From the NCBI GenBank assembly GCA_024397875.1, contig CP073345.1, positions 241,077 through 305,076 on the forward strand: 64,000 nucleotides of DNA, given 5' to 3'. The translations under genes and the position numbers were made by a program. This stretch comes from Amphritea atlantica (GTDB lineage: Bacteria; Pseudomonadota; Gammaproteobacteria; Pseudomonadales; Balneatricaceae). The notes below the pieces were generated by a model. It had not been told where the DNA came from and did not search any database. It was given only the letters and a program-made list of their open reading frames with translations. Shown here piece after piece: positions 54,921 through 63,743 of the stretch (its first letter is position 1; each line of letters begins with the position of its first letter).

Positions 54921-56078
54921 TTACCAGAGTTGCTTGTAGATCTCGACAATCTGTTCGGCACTGGGAACGCGCGGGTTATTATTCGGTGAACCTGACGCCA
55001 GCGCTTGTTCAGCCATGGTCGGCATCAGGTCAAAGAATTCCTGGCGAGCAATGCCGAACTGCTCCGGTGTTGGCACCTGCAGCTCGTCGTTCAGAGCCCG
55101 CAACTCATCCATCAGTTTACTGTTGGCCACGTCGGTGCTGTCCTGCTCAGTGGCAACGCCCATCGCCCGGGCGCAGTCCGCGTAGCGTTCTGCGGCTTCA
55201 GGGATAGAGAACTCGGTGACCGCAGGCAGCAGCATCGCATTCGACAAGCCATGGGGCACGTGGAAAGCAGCACCAATTGGCCGACTCATGCCATGCACCA
55301 GCGCGACCGAAGCGTTGGAAAAAGCAATCCCCGCCAGTGTTGAGCCCAGCATCATCGCTTCCCGGGCGGCTTTATCAGCGCCATCGTGGAACACCCGACG
55401 CAGATTAGGGCCGATCAGGCGCATCGCCGAAAGTGCCTGACTATCGCTGTATGGACTAGCCTTCTTACTGACATAGGCTTCCATTGCATGCGTCAGCGCA
55501 TCAATACCGGTATCCGCCGTAATCCGCGCTGGCAGGCTCAGTGTCAGACTGAAATCCACCAGTGCTGCGACCGGCATAAAACCGATACCAACACAGAGCA
55601 TCTTCTCGTCAGTGGTTTCATCCGTAATGATGGTAAAACGGGTCACTTCGGATCCGGTACCGGCGGTGGTTGGTACCGCTATAATCGGCAGACCTTCCTC
55701 ATTGACGATACGCGGGAATTTGTAATCCCGCATCGTGCCGCCGAACTTACCCAAAATACCGATCGCCTTGGCACTGTCGATCGGACTACCGCCACCCAGG
55801 GCGATAATACTGTCGTAGTTACCATTACGCACAGTATCCACACCCGCCTGAATAGAGCTGACGGTCGGCTCTGGTACCGTGTCATCAAAGACCTCGGCGG
55901 TAATGGACTGTGCTGCCAGACAGGCTTGAATATTGCCGGCATAACCCAACTGAACCATCATCTTGTCGGTAATAATCAGTGGCCGGGAGCAGCCCAGACT
56001 GGCGAGAATCGCCGGAATTTCCTGACTTGCACCTTCACCAACCTGCATTACGCGGGGAAGAATTATTTGAGAAGACAT
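54921..56078 (-). CDS. dddB: Iron-dependent alcohol dehydrogenase DddB
   Basis: Group III alcohol dehydrogenase of 385 residues predicted to oxidise 3-hydroxypropionate to malonate semialdehyde. NAD site ALGGGSPIDSAKAIG and TTAGTGSEVT. All four metal ligands align with E. coli FucO: Asp193 and His197 (TGIDALTHAMEAY), His262 (LVHGMSRP) and His276 (FHVPHG). It lies between dddT and dddC as in Marinomonas. A second, degenerate homologue sits downstream of dddD at 61369-62550. Confidence 0.92.
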   Translation of the reverse strand: MSSQIILPRVMQVGEGASQEIPAILASLGCSRPLIITDKMMVQLGYAGNIQACLAAQSITAEVFDDTVPEPTVSSIQAGVDTVRNGNYDSIIALGGGSPIDSAKAIGILGKFGGTMRDYKFPRIVNEEGLPIIAVPTTAGTGSEVTRFTIITDETTDEKMLCVGIGFMPVAALVDFSLTLSLPARITADTGIDALTHAMEAYVSKKASPYSDSQALSAMRLIGPNLRRVFHDGADKAAREAMMLGSTLAGIAFSNASVALVHGMSRPIGAAFHVPHGLSNAMLLPAVTEFSIPEAAERYADCARAMGVATEQDSTDVANSKLMDELRALNDELQVPTPEQFGIARQEFFDLMPTMAEQALASGSPNNNPRVPSAEQIVEIYKQLW

Positions 56079-56195
56079 AAGAACTCCACATTGTCTAAGA
56101 TCCCAGCATCATCAGACTGGGAATCCAATAAATAAGCACTGCCCGGACACCGCAGCCAGATGGCTCCGCTGTCCGGTTCGGCTTTGTGTTAACGG

Positions 56196-57824
56196 TTATG
56201 TGTTAACGGTTACAGCAACATCGGTTTCACTGGCGGAGGCCGTCAGTACAGCGTTTGCACGGTTCTTAGGAGGAACTGCCAGCGTCCCTGGAAGCGGCTC
56301 TTCACGTAATGATTTACACAAGCCGAAAGCCGCGAGAATGACCACAATCGAGAACGGTAATGCAGCAACAATAGACGCGGTCTGCAAGGCTTTAAGTCCA
56401 CCAGCAAACAGCAATACTGCAGCAACCGCACCGATAGCCATACCCCAGAAGACCCGGAAACGCGCCGGCGGATGCTCATCACCCATGGAGATCAGCGTAC
56501 AGATAACCAGCGTCGCTGAGTCAGCCGAGGTTACAAAATAAGTCACCAGCAAAACGGTACAGATACCCGCCATAAGCATGGTCACCAGCTCACCATTGCC
56601 CATCAGTTCAATCGTTTTAAACAGCGCCATCGTCAGATCATCGTTAACCGCCTCGGTCACACCGCCGCTGCCGAACAACTCAATAAACATCGCGGTATTA
56701 CCAAAAATGGTGATCCATAGTGTCGCCAGTATAGTCGGCGCCAGCAGCACACCCAGGACAAACTCACGAATGGTACGACCTTTAGATATACGGGCGATAA
56801 ACATGCCACAGAAAGGTGCCCAGGCGATCCACCAGCCCCAGTAGAAAATAGTCCACCAGCCCTGCCACTGACTCTCAGGGTCAGGATTAACCCATAAACC
56901 CAGCTCCACTGCATGGAACAGGTAGTCACCGGTATTGGTGAAGAAGGAGCCAAGTAAGTAAGCAGTTGGTCCAAAGATGACAAACAGCAACAGAATCACT
57001 ATCGTCAGCTGCATATTCAGCTCACTGAGAATCCGGATTCCCTTATTCACGCCGGAAAGAACGGAGGCGGTAGCAACAACCGAGATAACGGCAATCAGAA
57101 TAATCTGATTGGTGATAGACACTTCCAGTCCGAGCAGGTAATTCAGGCCGGCATTCATCTGTTGCGCGCCAAGGCCCAGCGAGGTAGCAATACCAAAGAC
57201 GGTACCAAATACAGCCAGCAGGTCCGCTGCATGACCAATAGGCCCGTAAATCTTGTCACCAAAGATGGGATACAGGCTCGAACGGATAGAAAGGGGTAAG
57301 CCTTTACGATACGAGAAATAGGCGAGTGCCAGACCGATGACTGCAAATAATCCCCAGCCATGCAGTCCCCAATGGAAGATAGCAATACGCATAGCCGCCT
57401 GAGCAGCTTCTACCGTCTGCGCCTGTCCTTCTGCGATAAACGGGTTACTCTGAAAGTGATAGATTGGCTCGGCAATACTCCAGAACAGGATACCTATTCC
57501 GATACCCGCGCCAAACAGCATGGAAAACCATGAGAAACGGCTAAACTCAGCCTTTTCGCCTTCTTTCCCCAGTCGGATATCGCCATAACGGCTAAATATC
57601 AGCCATACGGAGAGAAACAGAAACGCACTCATGATCCCCACATAGTACCAGCCGAGGTCTGACGCAATATACCCTTTAGCGGCACTGTAGATCGAATTGG
57701 CATATTCCGGATCGATAACGGTAAATAACACAAACGCCATTACCAGCAGACCTGAGCCGATCGCCATAATGGGGTGAGTACCGGCAAACAGGCCCGTTTC
57801 AGGCATCATCGCTTTATAATTCAT
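56196..57824 (-). CDS. dddT: BCCT-family carrier, probable DMSP/betaine importer DddT
   Basis: Betaine/carnitine/choline transporter of 542 residues with 12 membrane segments. Family signature: GWWTIFYWGWWIAWAPFCGM, then FIARISKGRTIREFVLGVL; also FGAGIGIGILFWSIAEP and the aromatic substrate box typical of trimethylammonium/dimethylsulfonium carriers. The ATG (57824) overlaps the TGA of the upstream usp gene (ATGA), and AAAGGAG lies upstream, so translation is coupled. The long charged C-terminus of osmosensing BetT is absent. DMSP as substrate is inferred from the cluster. Confidence 0.92.
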   Translation of the reverse strand: MNYKAMMPETGLFAGTHPIMAIGSGLLVMAFVLFTVIDPEYANSIYSAAKGYIASDLGWYYVGIMSAFLFLSVWLIFSRYGDIRLGKEGEKAEFSRFSWFSMLFGAGIGIGILFWSIAEPIYHFQSNPFIAEGQAQTVEAAQAAMRIAIFHWGLHGWGLFAVIGLALAYFSYRKGLPLSIRSSLYPIFGDKIYGPIGHAADLLAVFGTVFGIATSLGLGAQQMNAGLNYLLGLEVSITNQIILIAVISVVATASVLSGVNKGIRILSELNMQLTIVILLLFVIFGPTAYLLGSFFTNTGDYLFHAVELGLWVNPDPESQWQGWWTIFYWGWWIAWAPFCGMFIARISKGRTIREFVLGVLLAPTILATLWITIFGNTAMFIELFGSGGVTEAVNDDLTMALFKTIELMGNGELVTMLMAGICTVLLVTYFVTSADSATLVICTLISMGDEHPPARFRVFWGMAIGAVAAVLLFAGGLKALQTASIVAALPFSIVVILAAFGLCKSLREEPLPGTLAVPPKNRANAVLTASASETDVAVTVNT

Positions 57825-58270
57825 GACGCACTCCTTTCGCGTATTACCATCACGGAACAATCAGCATGACGCATGACATGGGCAGCATTGGCACCAATCA
57901 GGTAGTCTTTCAGTTCTGGGCGATGGGATGCCATGACGATCAGATCCGCATCAACAGAAGTCGCCAAACGAAGAATCTCTTTGTAAATGCTCCCCTGACC
58001 AACCATTGGGTTAACGGAAATATTTTCCGGAACCTGCTGTGTAATCAACTGATTGAGTGATTCGAGGCCCTCCTGCCGGATATGCTCATCAATTCCATCC
58101 GGTAAATGAGCCGCAATAGCGGGAATATCGGCATTAGGAACAACTGTTACAACATGCAATGTTGCACCGTTGCTGTGCGCTTGTTCGATTGCATCCGGCA
58201 GGGCTGAACGCCACGAGCTTTCGTGGTACAGATCTACCGGTATGACGATGTTGTTGTATTTATTATTCAT
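57821..58270 (-). CDS. Universal stress protein (UspA) coupled to the DMSP carrier
   Basis: Single-domain UspA protein of 149 residues: NIVIPVDLYHESSWRSAL, LHVVTVVPN, and DADLIVMASHRPELKDYLIGANAAHVMRHADCSVMVIR. The nucleotide-loop glycines (GxxGxxxxxxxxxG(S/T)) are only partly kept: the stretch reads RPELKDYLIGANAAHV, so ATP binding may be weak. It heads the operon usp-dddT-dddB-dddC and overlaps dddT by four bases. TeaD, a Usp partner of the ectoine TRAP system in Halomonas, is a precedent for a Usp protein tuning a transporter; the same is inferred here. Confidence 0.9.
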   Translation of the reverse strand: MNNKYNNIVIPVDLYHESSWRSALPDAIEQAHSNGATLHVVTVVPNADIPAIAAHLPDGIDEHIRQEGLESLNQLITQQVPENISVNPMVGQGSIYKEILRLATSVDADLIVMASHRPELKDYLIGANAAHVMRHADCSVMVIRERSAS

Positions 58271-58802
58271 GGTTCGTCTCTTTGCTTAGGGTTCAGGTTT
58301 TTGAATCGAGCCCGGTGGCATTGATCACTTCTTCCAGACCTGCTGCAGAAGCAATTCGACTGTCATTGTTATGAATCCCCCCAGAGCTGAAAAGCAAAAA
58401 AAAAACACCCTTAGGCCATAAAATATTTATGTATAGATGAGTGACTCCTGACCATTTAAGATAAATTACAACAAAAACAAGAAGATATGCTGTGTACATT
58501 TCAAGCCAGACCGAAAGACATAAAAAAAATGATGTCTAAGAGGTTTTTTTTATTGCTGGTTCCGCTCCTGCTTCACTCCTAACATTCCTAACAGATAGCC
58601 CTCCCATGCCGAACAGTCCCGTCGGCAGAGGAACGTTATCAGCGATCAGGCCGGTGTCGTCTTAGGCGATCACTCAACCGTACCCATGATCGCTTTGAAT
58701 ACAAACCGGCATTTCCGTATGCAATAGTAGAAACCGATCGTTCCGCACCTTGATTTGCGTTGCTACAGGCAGGAACAGCTTCTGATTAGGAAGAAAATTG
58801 AG
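58271..58802. promoter_or_regulatory. 532-base divergent control region of the DMSP cluster
   Basis: No supported gene. It must hold the promoters of usp-dddTBC (minus) and dddD (plus). Visible: AGACAT-N10-ATGTCT (58516-58537), direct repeats CCTAAC (58578-58583 and 58587-58592) akin to the CTAAT element of GcvA sites, and TGCCGA / TCGGCA arms at 58607-58626. These are candidate DddR sites. A 68-codon minus-strand frame (58293-58499) lacks support. Confidence 0.45.
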
Positions 58803-61316
58803 ATGAATAATAACAACCAATTACCCCTGACCGGTGTCCGCGTAGTGGACTTTGGCCAGCAGATTGCGGGTCCAGCGGCAGCCATGACACTGGCAGATCT
58901 CGGTGCCACAGTGATACATATCGACCCACCTCAGGGGCCTCAATGGAACCATCCGGCAAATGCCATTCTCAACCGCAACAAGAGCTGTCTGAGCCTGGAT
59001 CTGAAGACCCGTAGCGGTCTGGAGCAAGCACTGTCGCTGATCGAACAGGCTGATATCGTTATTGAAAGTTTTCGTCCGGGTGTCATGCAGCGTTTGGGTA
59101 TCGATTTCGAGCAGTTACGCGCTGAGCGCCCGGAATTGATCACCCTCTCTGTGCCGGGTTTTGCCAGCAATGATGAACTGCGGCGTGAATGGAAAGCCAC
59201 CGAAGCGGTGGTGGCTGCCACCTCTGGCGCTTTCACCGATATGGGTTTCAACCGGGTGCTCATGGGTATTGAACCCAGCTTCTCACCTCTGCCGCTTGGC
59301 TCGTCCTACGCCACTACGCTGGCCGCTGGCTCAGTCGTGCTGGCCCTGCTGGAGCGGGAAAAAACCGGACGTGGAGACAGCATCGAAGTTCCGGTAAGTG
59401 CTGCCCTTATGGAAGGCCTGTCTTACAACTCCTATGTTGTCGATGGATTACCCGATCGCTATAAAACCATGCGTGAGCACGAGATCGAATACCGCAAAGC
59501 TAACAACATTAAAATGGATCTCACTTATGAAGATCTGCAGGAATATCTGGATCCTTTCTATCGCACTTATGAGTGTGCCGATGGTCGCAAGTTCTACTGT
59601 GTCTGCCCATCCCACCGCAACCATGCCAAACGGGCTTTGCAGGTTCTGGGAATCTATGATGAGCTGGTCGCCGAAGGCTTGCCCGATGTAAAAGATCTGC
59701 ACCAGCCGATTGCAGAATGGGAGGGGGAAACCTCGATTGGAGTTTATCCACTGCCGAAAAAGTGGGCAGACATTATCTCTGCAAAAATGAAAAAGGCTTT
59801 TTTGACCAAGACCTCTGAGGAGTGGGGCGTGGCCTTTGGCGAAGGCCAGATTCCGGGTGCACCGCATCGCACCACCCAGGAATGGGTTAACGATGAACAC
59901 ACCAATGCCGCTGGCCTGATCGTTGAAGTTGATGATCCGGAATACGGCTTGATGAAACAACCGGGCCCCTTTACCTGGTTTGAACATAATGCCGGGCAGA
60001 TGCTGACACCACGGCCACGCAAAAAAGTCAGCTTTGATGAGGCATTGGCAGAGCTGAAGTCCGTTGCTCAGGCAGACACGGTCACCCGCCCTGTAGGTAA
60101 TGCTATTCAGCCGGCATCCGGCAAAGGCTGGCTGGACGGTCTGCGGGTTCTGGATCTGACCAATGTGATTGCCGGCCCGCACTCCGGCGCCTTCCTGAGC
60201 CGTTTCGGTGCCGAAGTGATCAAGCTTGATCCGGTTACGCCACTGTATGATCCTTTGATCGGCACCCTGTTTAGCTTCCAGACCGACATGGGCAAGAAAA
60301 AAGCCCTGGTTGATATCACCACGACTGAGGGACGCGAAGCGTTCAACCGCCTGGTACGTTCAGTCGATCTGGTACTGATCAACGCACCGAGCCGGCAGAT
60401 GATACCTCTGGGCCTGGACCATGACAGCCTGCAGGCCATAAATCCGGGTGTGCTGTTCTGCCGCCTCGACTGCCTTGGCGGCCCGCGTCCGGGACCCAAA
60501 ACCAACTATATCGGTTACGACGATATCATTCAGGCTAACAGCGGTATTATGAGTCGCTTTGGCGGTCCGGACACCCCTGAGGAGCACGCCCACCTGGGAA
60601 CACTGGATGTAAACTGTGGTTTTGCTGCCGGTCTGGGGATGGCCGTGGCGATCTATCACAAACTCAAAACCGGAATTGCATCCCGTGTCAGAACATCGTT
60701 GTCAGCAGCTACCAACCTGGCCCAGATTCCCTTTGCGTTCGACTATGAAGGCCGGGCACCATTCGATGAACCCTCCGGTCGTAATGTACAGGGGAATCAC
60801 GAGCTGTCCCATTTCTACGAGACCAGCGATGGCTGGATATTCCTCGACTCAGATATCTCTGAGCTGAATAGACTTAGCGCTGTAGAGGGTCTGGAGCAGA
60901 TCACTCAAGCTGAGTGCATCTCAGACTACCTGACAACGGCCTTTAAACAGGCCGCTACCGCATACTGGATAGATGTTCTGCACAGTGCAGATATCGCAGC
61001 GGCAGAACCTAACTCGATCGAAACCCTGCGCGATCAGTACAGCCGCGTAGCCGATGGCTGCGTGGGTATCGACCGGGGCAGCTATGCCTTCTCGATCCAT
61101 CCTGATCATCCCAGTGGTCACTGCCTGACACAGATAGATCATTACGCCATCCGGCCTGTTGAGGCCAGGATCAAAGCGGTGTCGCCCGCGGAAAGCTTCG
61201 GTCATTCCACCCGCGAAGTACTCAGCTCGGTGGGTTACAGCGAGATTGAAATCGAGTCGATGATTGAACGCAAAATTGCGGGCCTGGCCTGGGGTAAAGA
61301 GTTCCTGCCAAGTTAA
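58803..61316 (+). CDS. dddD: DMSP acetyl-CoA-dependent CoA-transferase/lyase DddD
   Basis: Key enzyme of DMSP breakdown: it transfers CoA from acetyl-CoA to DMSP and releases dimethyl sulfide with 3-hydroxypropionyl-CoA. It consists of two fused class III CoA-transferase (CaiB/BaiF) domains, about 1-400 and 440-810, each starting with GVRVVDFGQQIAGPAAAMTL or LRVLDLTNVIAGPHSGAFLS. The catalytic aspartate of the second domain is codon 602 (LGTLDVNCGFAAG), the same number as reported for Marinomonas DddD (from memory). With the ATG at 58803 the length is 837 residues, normal for DddD; an upstream ATG at 58755 is less likely. It is divergent from usp-dddTBC. Confidence 0.95.
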   Translation: MNNNNQLPLTGVRVVDFGQQIAGPAAAMTLADLGATVIHIDPPQGPQWNHPANAILNRNKSCLSLDLKTRSGLEQALSLIEQADIVIESFRPGVMQRLGIDFEQLRAERPELITLSVPGFASNDELRREWKATEAVVAATSGAFTDMGFNRVLMGIEPSFSPLPLGSSYATTLAAGSVVLALLEREKTGRGDSIEVPVSAALMEGLSYNSYVVDGLPDRYKTMREHEIEYRKANNIKMDLTYEDLQEYLDPFYRTYECADGRKFYCVCPSHRNHAKRALQVLGIYDELVAEGLPDVKDLHQPIAEWEGETSIGVYPLPKKWADIISAKMKKAFLTKTSEEWGVAFGEGQIPGAPHRTTQEWVNDEHTNAAGLIVEVDDPEYGLMKQPGPFTWFEHNAGQMLTPRPRKKVSFDEALAELKSVAQADTVTRPVGNAIQPASGKGWLDGLRVLDLTNVIAGPHSGAFLSRFGAEVIKLDPVTPLYDPLIGTLFSFQTDMGKKKALVDITTTEGREAFNRLVRSVDLVLINAPSRQMIPLGLDHDSLQAINPGVLFCRLDCLGGPRPGPKTNYIGYDDIIQANSGIMSRFGGPDTPEEHAHLGTLDVNCGFAAGLGMAVAIYHKLKTGIASRVRTSLSAATNLAQIPFAFDYEGRAPFDEPSGRNVQGNHELSHFYETSDGWIFLDSDISELNRLSAVEGLEQITQAECISDYLTTAFKQAATAYWIDVLHSADIAAAEPNSIETLRDQYSRVADGCVGIDRGSYAFSIHPDHPSGHCLTQIDHYAIRPVEARIKAVSPAESFGHSTREVLSSVGYSEIEIESMIERKIAGLAWGKEFLPS

Positions 61317-61324
61317 TCGCGCCA

Positions 61325-61350
61325 AACAGGCGGGGGAGTCCCCGCTTGTT
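61325..61350 (+). other. Intercistronic hairpin between dddD and the ADH paralogue
   Basis: AACAGGCGGGG pairs with CCCCGCTTGTT (one G-T pair) around GAGT, eight bases after the dddD stop. Only ACTTTT follows, so it looks like a leaky terminator or message stabiliser. A strong AGGAGG ribosome site follows at 61359. Confidence 0.55.
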
Positions 61351-61368
61351 ACTTTTCAGGAGGACTGC

Positions 61369-62550
61369 ATGTCTTATCGTATCGTATCTCCACGTATTAT
61401 GCAGATTGGTGACGGTGCGATCTCAGAGCTACCGCATATTCTTCGCTCACTGGGTTATCGAACCCCGATGATCGTGACCGATATAACCATCGCCGGTCTG
61501 GGTATTGCCACCCGCATCTCTCAACTGCTGGATACGTATCGTATCAGCCACGAAGTTTTTCAGGAAATACCCTCAGAGCCGACGATCACTGCGATAACCG
61601 CGGGCGTAACCAGAGTGCTGGCCGGCAATAACTACCTTTACCCCGAGCCTTTTGATTGCATCATCGCCCTGGGTGGCGGCAGCACAATCGACACCGCTAA
61701 AGCGATCGGCAGGGTAGCAGAATCCGGCTTCAGGTCTCTGGATACCCGCTATCACACTTCATCGACTGACGGTCTGCCCATTATCGCAATACCGACCGCC
61801 ATCGGCGGATCTGAAACGTCAAAATACAGTTTTATTAAGGATAACAACGCAGAATCACAGATAACCTGCACCGACCTGGGCTTCAGTCCGGTTGCGGTGA
61901 TAGTCGATTCTGAACTGAATCGCAGTCTCCCCTTACGAATGATTGCCGATTCGGGGCTGGCGTCATTAGCCCGGGCAATCGAATCGTTCGTCAGTCGCAA
62001 AGCCACGCCGTACAGCGATCAGCAAGCGTTAACAGCCATCCGCCTGATCATCCAAAACCTGCGTCCGGCGGTGCTGCAGAAACATAATACCACTGCGCGG
62101 CAAGCCGTCATGCTGGGTGCCAACCTGGCAGGCACCGCTTTTTCCATCACCTCGGGCGCCCTGTTACAAAGTATGAGCAACACGCTGCAAAGCTTTTGTC
62201 GCCTGCCTCATCATCTTGCCAATGCGATGCTGTTACCCGCCATAACAGCGTTTTCCGCCCCGTCGGCCCCGGATCGGTACGCGACCTGCGCAAGAACCAT
62301 CGGCATAGCGCTCGATAATGATAGTGATCAGGTCGCCATCGCAAAACTTACTGATGAGTTAAAAGCACTATACCGGGCGCTAAAAATCCCAGGCCTGTCA
62401 GCATACGGTGTGGAACAAGAACATTTTCAGACACATCTCGAACAAATGACCGAACAGGTCATCGCATCCGACCTGATTCACAACCATCCATGTATGCCAA
62501 CCCAGCAGGAGATAACCCGGATCTATCAACAGCTGTGGCACCAGGAATAA
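61369..62550 (+). CDS. Iron-ADH-like protein lacking metal ligands (probable pseudoenzyme, DddB paralogue)
   Basis: Protein of 393 residues homologous to DddB end to end (MSYRIVSPRIMQIGDGA against MSSQIILPRVMQVGEGA). The NAD-phosphate loop ALGGGSTIDTAKAIG is kept. Three of four metal ligands are replaced: Asp to Ala198 and His to Arg202 (ADSGLASLARAIESF), His to Gln267 (LLQSMSN); only His281 remains. The GTGSEVT segment is also altered (IGGSETSK). The frame is intact and the AGGAGG ribosome site strong, so it is expressed but probably not a metal-dependent dehydrogenase. It may act as a regulatory or structural partner, or as a binder of a DMSP metabolite. Start at 61369; an upstream extension overlaps dddD. 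Confidence 0.88.
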   Translation: MSYRIVSPRIMQIGDGAISELPHILRSLGYRTPMIVTDITIAGLGIATRISQLLDTYRISHEVFQEIPSEPTITAITAGVTRVLAGNNYLYPEPFDCIIALGGGSTIDTAKAIGRVAESGFRSLDTRYHTSSTDGLPIIAIPTAIGGSETSKYSFIKDNNAESQITCTDLGFSPVAVIVDSELNRSLPLRMIADSGLASLARAIESFVSRKATPYSDQQALTAIRLIIQNLRPAVLQKHNTTARQAVMLGANLAGTAFSITSGALLQSMSNTLQSFCRLPHHLANAMLLPAITAFSAPSAPDRYATCARTIGIALDNDSDQVAIAKLTDELKALYRALKIPGLSAYGVEQEHFQTHLEQMTEQVIASDLIHNHPCMPTQQEITRIYQQLWHQE

Positions 62551-62768
62551 GCCGGCACAGGAAGATATAGCTCTTTAGCGTTTAATCCGCACACCCTAAA
62601 GTGCTTTCAAGTGCGACCGCAGACGAGGTTAGCAAAGAGGCCGGGGGGCTTCAGGCTTAACGCTGGCAACAGCTGTCCGCCGTTATCCATCGCTACATGA
62701 GTACGGCCTGAGAATTCAGACACCCTCAGCTATACTTAGCGCTTATCCACAGCAACGGCGGTGCATGA

Positions 62769-63743
62769 ATGCAATTCAGATCTCCACCTCAGACGACCAC
62801 CACGGACGGCGCTGTCAGACGCGTTGGCTTTGAACTGGAATTTACCGGGCTTACGCTTGAGCAGGCAGCCGAACAACTACACAACACCTTCGGCGGCAAG
62901 CTTAATAAGGACTCCGCGGCCGAACAGTCCCTGCAGACCGACGACTTTGGCACCTTCAATATCGAGCTGGACTGGGATTACCTTAAACGTAAAGCCAAAG
63001 AAGCCCGGCAGCAGGACGATGGTCACGAATGGGTCGGGTTTCTGCAGCAGGCCGCCTCACACGTGGTGCCCCTTGAAATAGTCTGCCCGCCCATCCCGCT
63101 TGACCAACTCGAACGGCTGGATGAGCTGGTCGCTGCTCTGCGCAAAGCCGGTGCGAAAGGCACCGACGACTCCGTGATTGCGGCCTATGGTGTGCACATC
63201 AATCCTGAACTCCCGAGTCTTGATGCCGCCACGATTGACCGTTATCTGAAAGCCTTCGCCCTGCTGCAGTGGTGGCTGGTAGACGCCCATGAGGTGGATC
63301 CCACGCGCAAGCTCAGCCCCTACGTCGACCTGTACCCGGAAGCCTATCTTGAGGCTGTGCTAGGCGAATCAAATCCCGATATGGACACTCTGTTTGATCA
63401 ATACCTGAAGCACAATGCAACCCGCAACCGGGCACTCGACCTGCTACCGCTGCTGGCTGAAATTGACGAACCGCGGGTACGCGAAGTGGTGGATGACCCC
63501 AAAATCAAAGCCCGACCCACCTTCCACTACCGGCTCCCTAACTGCATGATGGAATGTGACGACTGGAGCCTCGCCAGCAGCTGGAATCTGTGGTGCGTTG
63601 TGGAACAGCTGGCAGCAGATCCGATCGCTATCCAGACCCTTACCGAGCGGTTTATGGAACGCTCCCGCCCACTGATAGGCGTCAGCCGCAGAACCTGGCA
63701 AAAGGACATTTCTCAATGGCTCAGCGACCGCGGGTGGGCGTAA
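62769..63743 (+). CDS. Putative amidoligase family enzyme
   Basis: Member of the predicted amidoligase family (COOH-NH2 ligases related to glutamine synthetase and GCS), 324 residues. Seen: the N-terminal strand VRRVGFELEFTGL, which in this fold carries the metal-binding Glu pair (ELEF), a second acidic strand FNIELDWDYL, VVPLEIVCPPIP, AAYGVHINPEL with a His/Asn pair, and FHYRLPNCMM. It overlaps the next gene (C26 amidohydrolase) by 28 bases; this pair recurs in bacteria and is thought to make and break amide or peptide-like bonds. GC content looks higher than in the rest of the window. Substrate unknown. Confidence 0.8.
   Translation: MQFRSPPQTTTTDGAVRRVGFELEFTGLTLEQAAEQLHNTFGGKLNKDSAAEQSLQTDDFGTFNIELDWDYLKRKAKEARQQDDGHEWVGFLQQAASHVVPLEIVCPPIPLDQLERLDELVAALRKAGAKGTDDSVIAAYGVHINPELPSLDAATIDRYLKAFALLQWWLVDAHEVDPTRKLSPYVDLYPEAYLEAVLGESNPDMDTLFDQYLKHNATRNRALDLLPLLAEIDEPRVREVVDDPKIKARPTFHYRLPNCMMECDDWSLASSWNLWCVVEQLAADPIAIQTLTERFMERSRPLIGVSRRTWQKDISQWLSDRGWA

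Noticed and set aside
58293..58499. 68-codon minus-strand frame in the DMSP control region
   Set aside because: Low-complexity hydrophobic start across a poly-A tract and no ribosome site; treated as chance, though its last 25 residues look protein-like.
58600..58640. 5S rRNA-like stretch (CCCATGCCGAACAGTC)
   Set aside because: Only a short resemblance with no full secondary structure or neighbouring rRNA genes.
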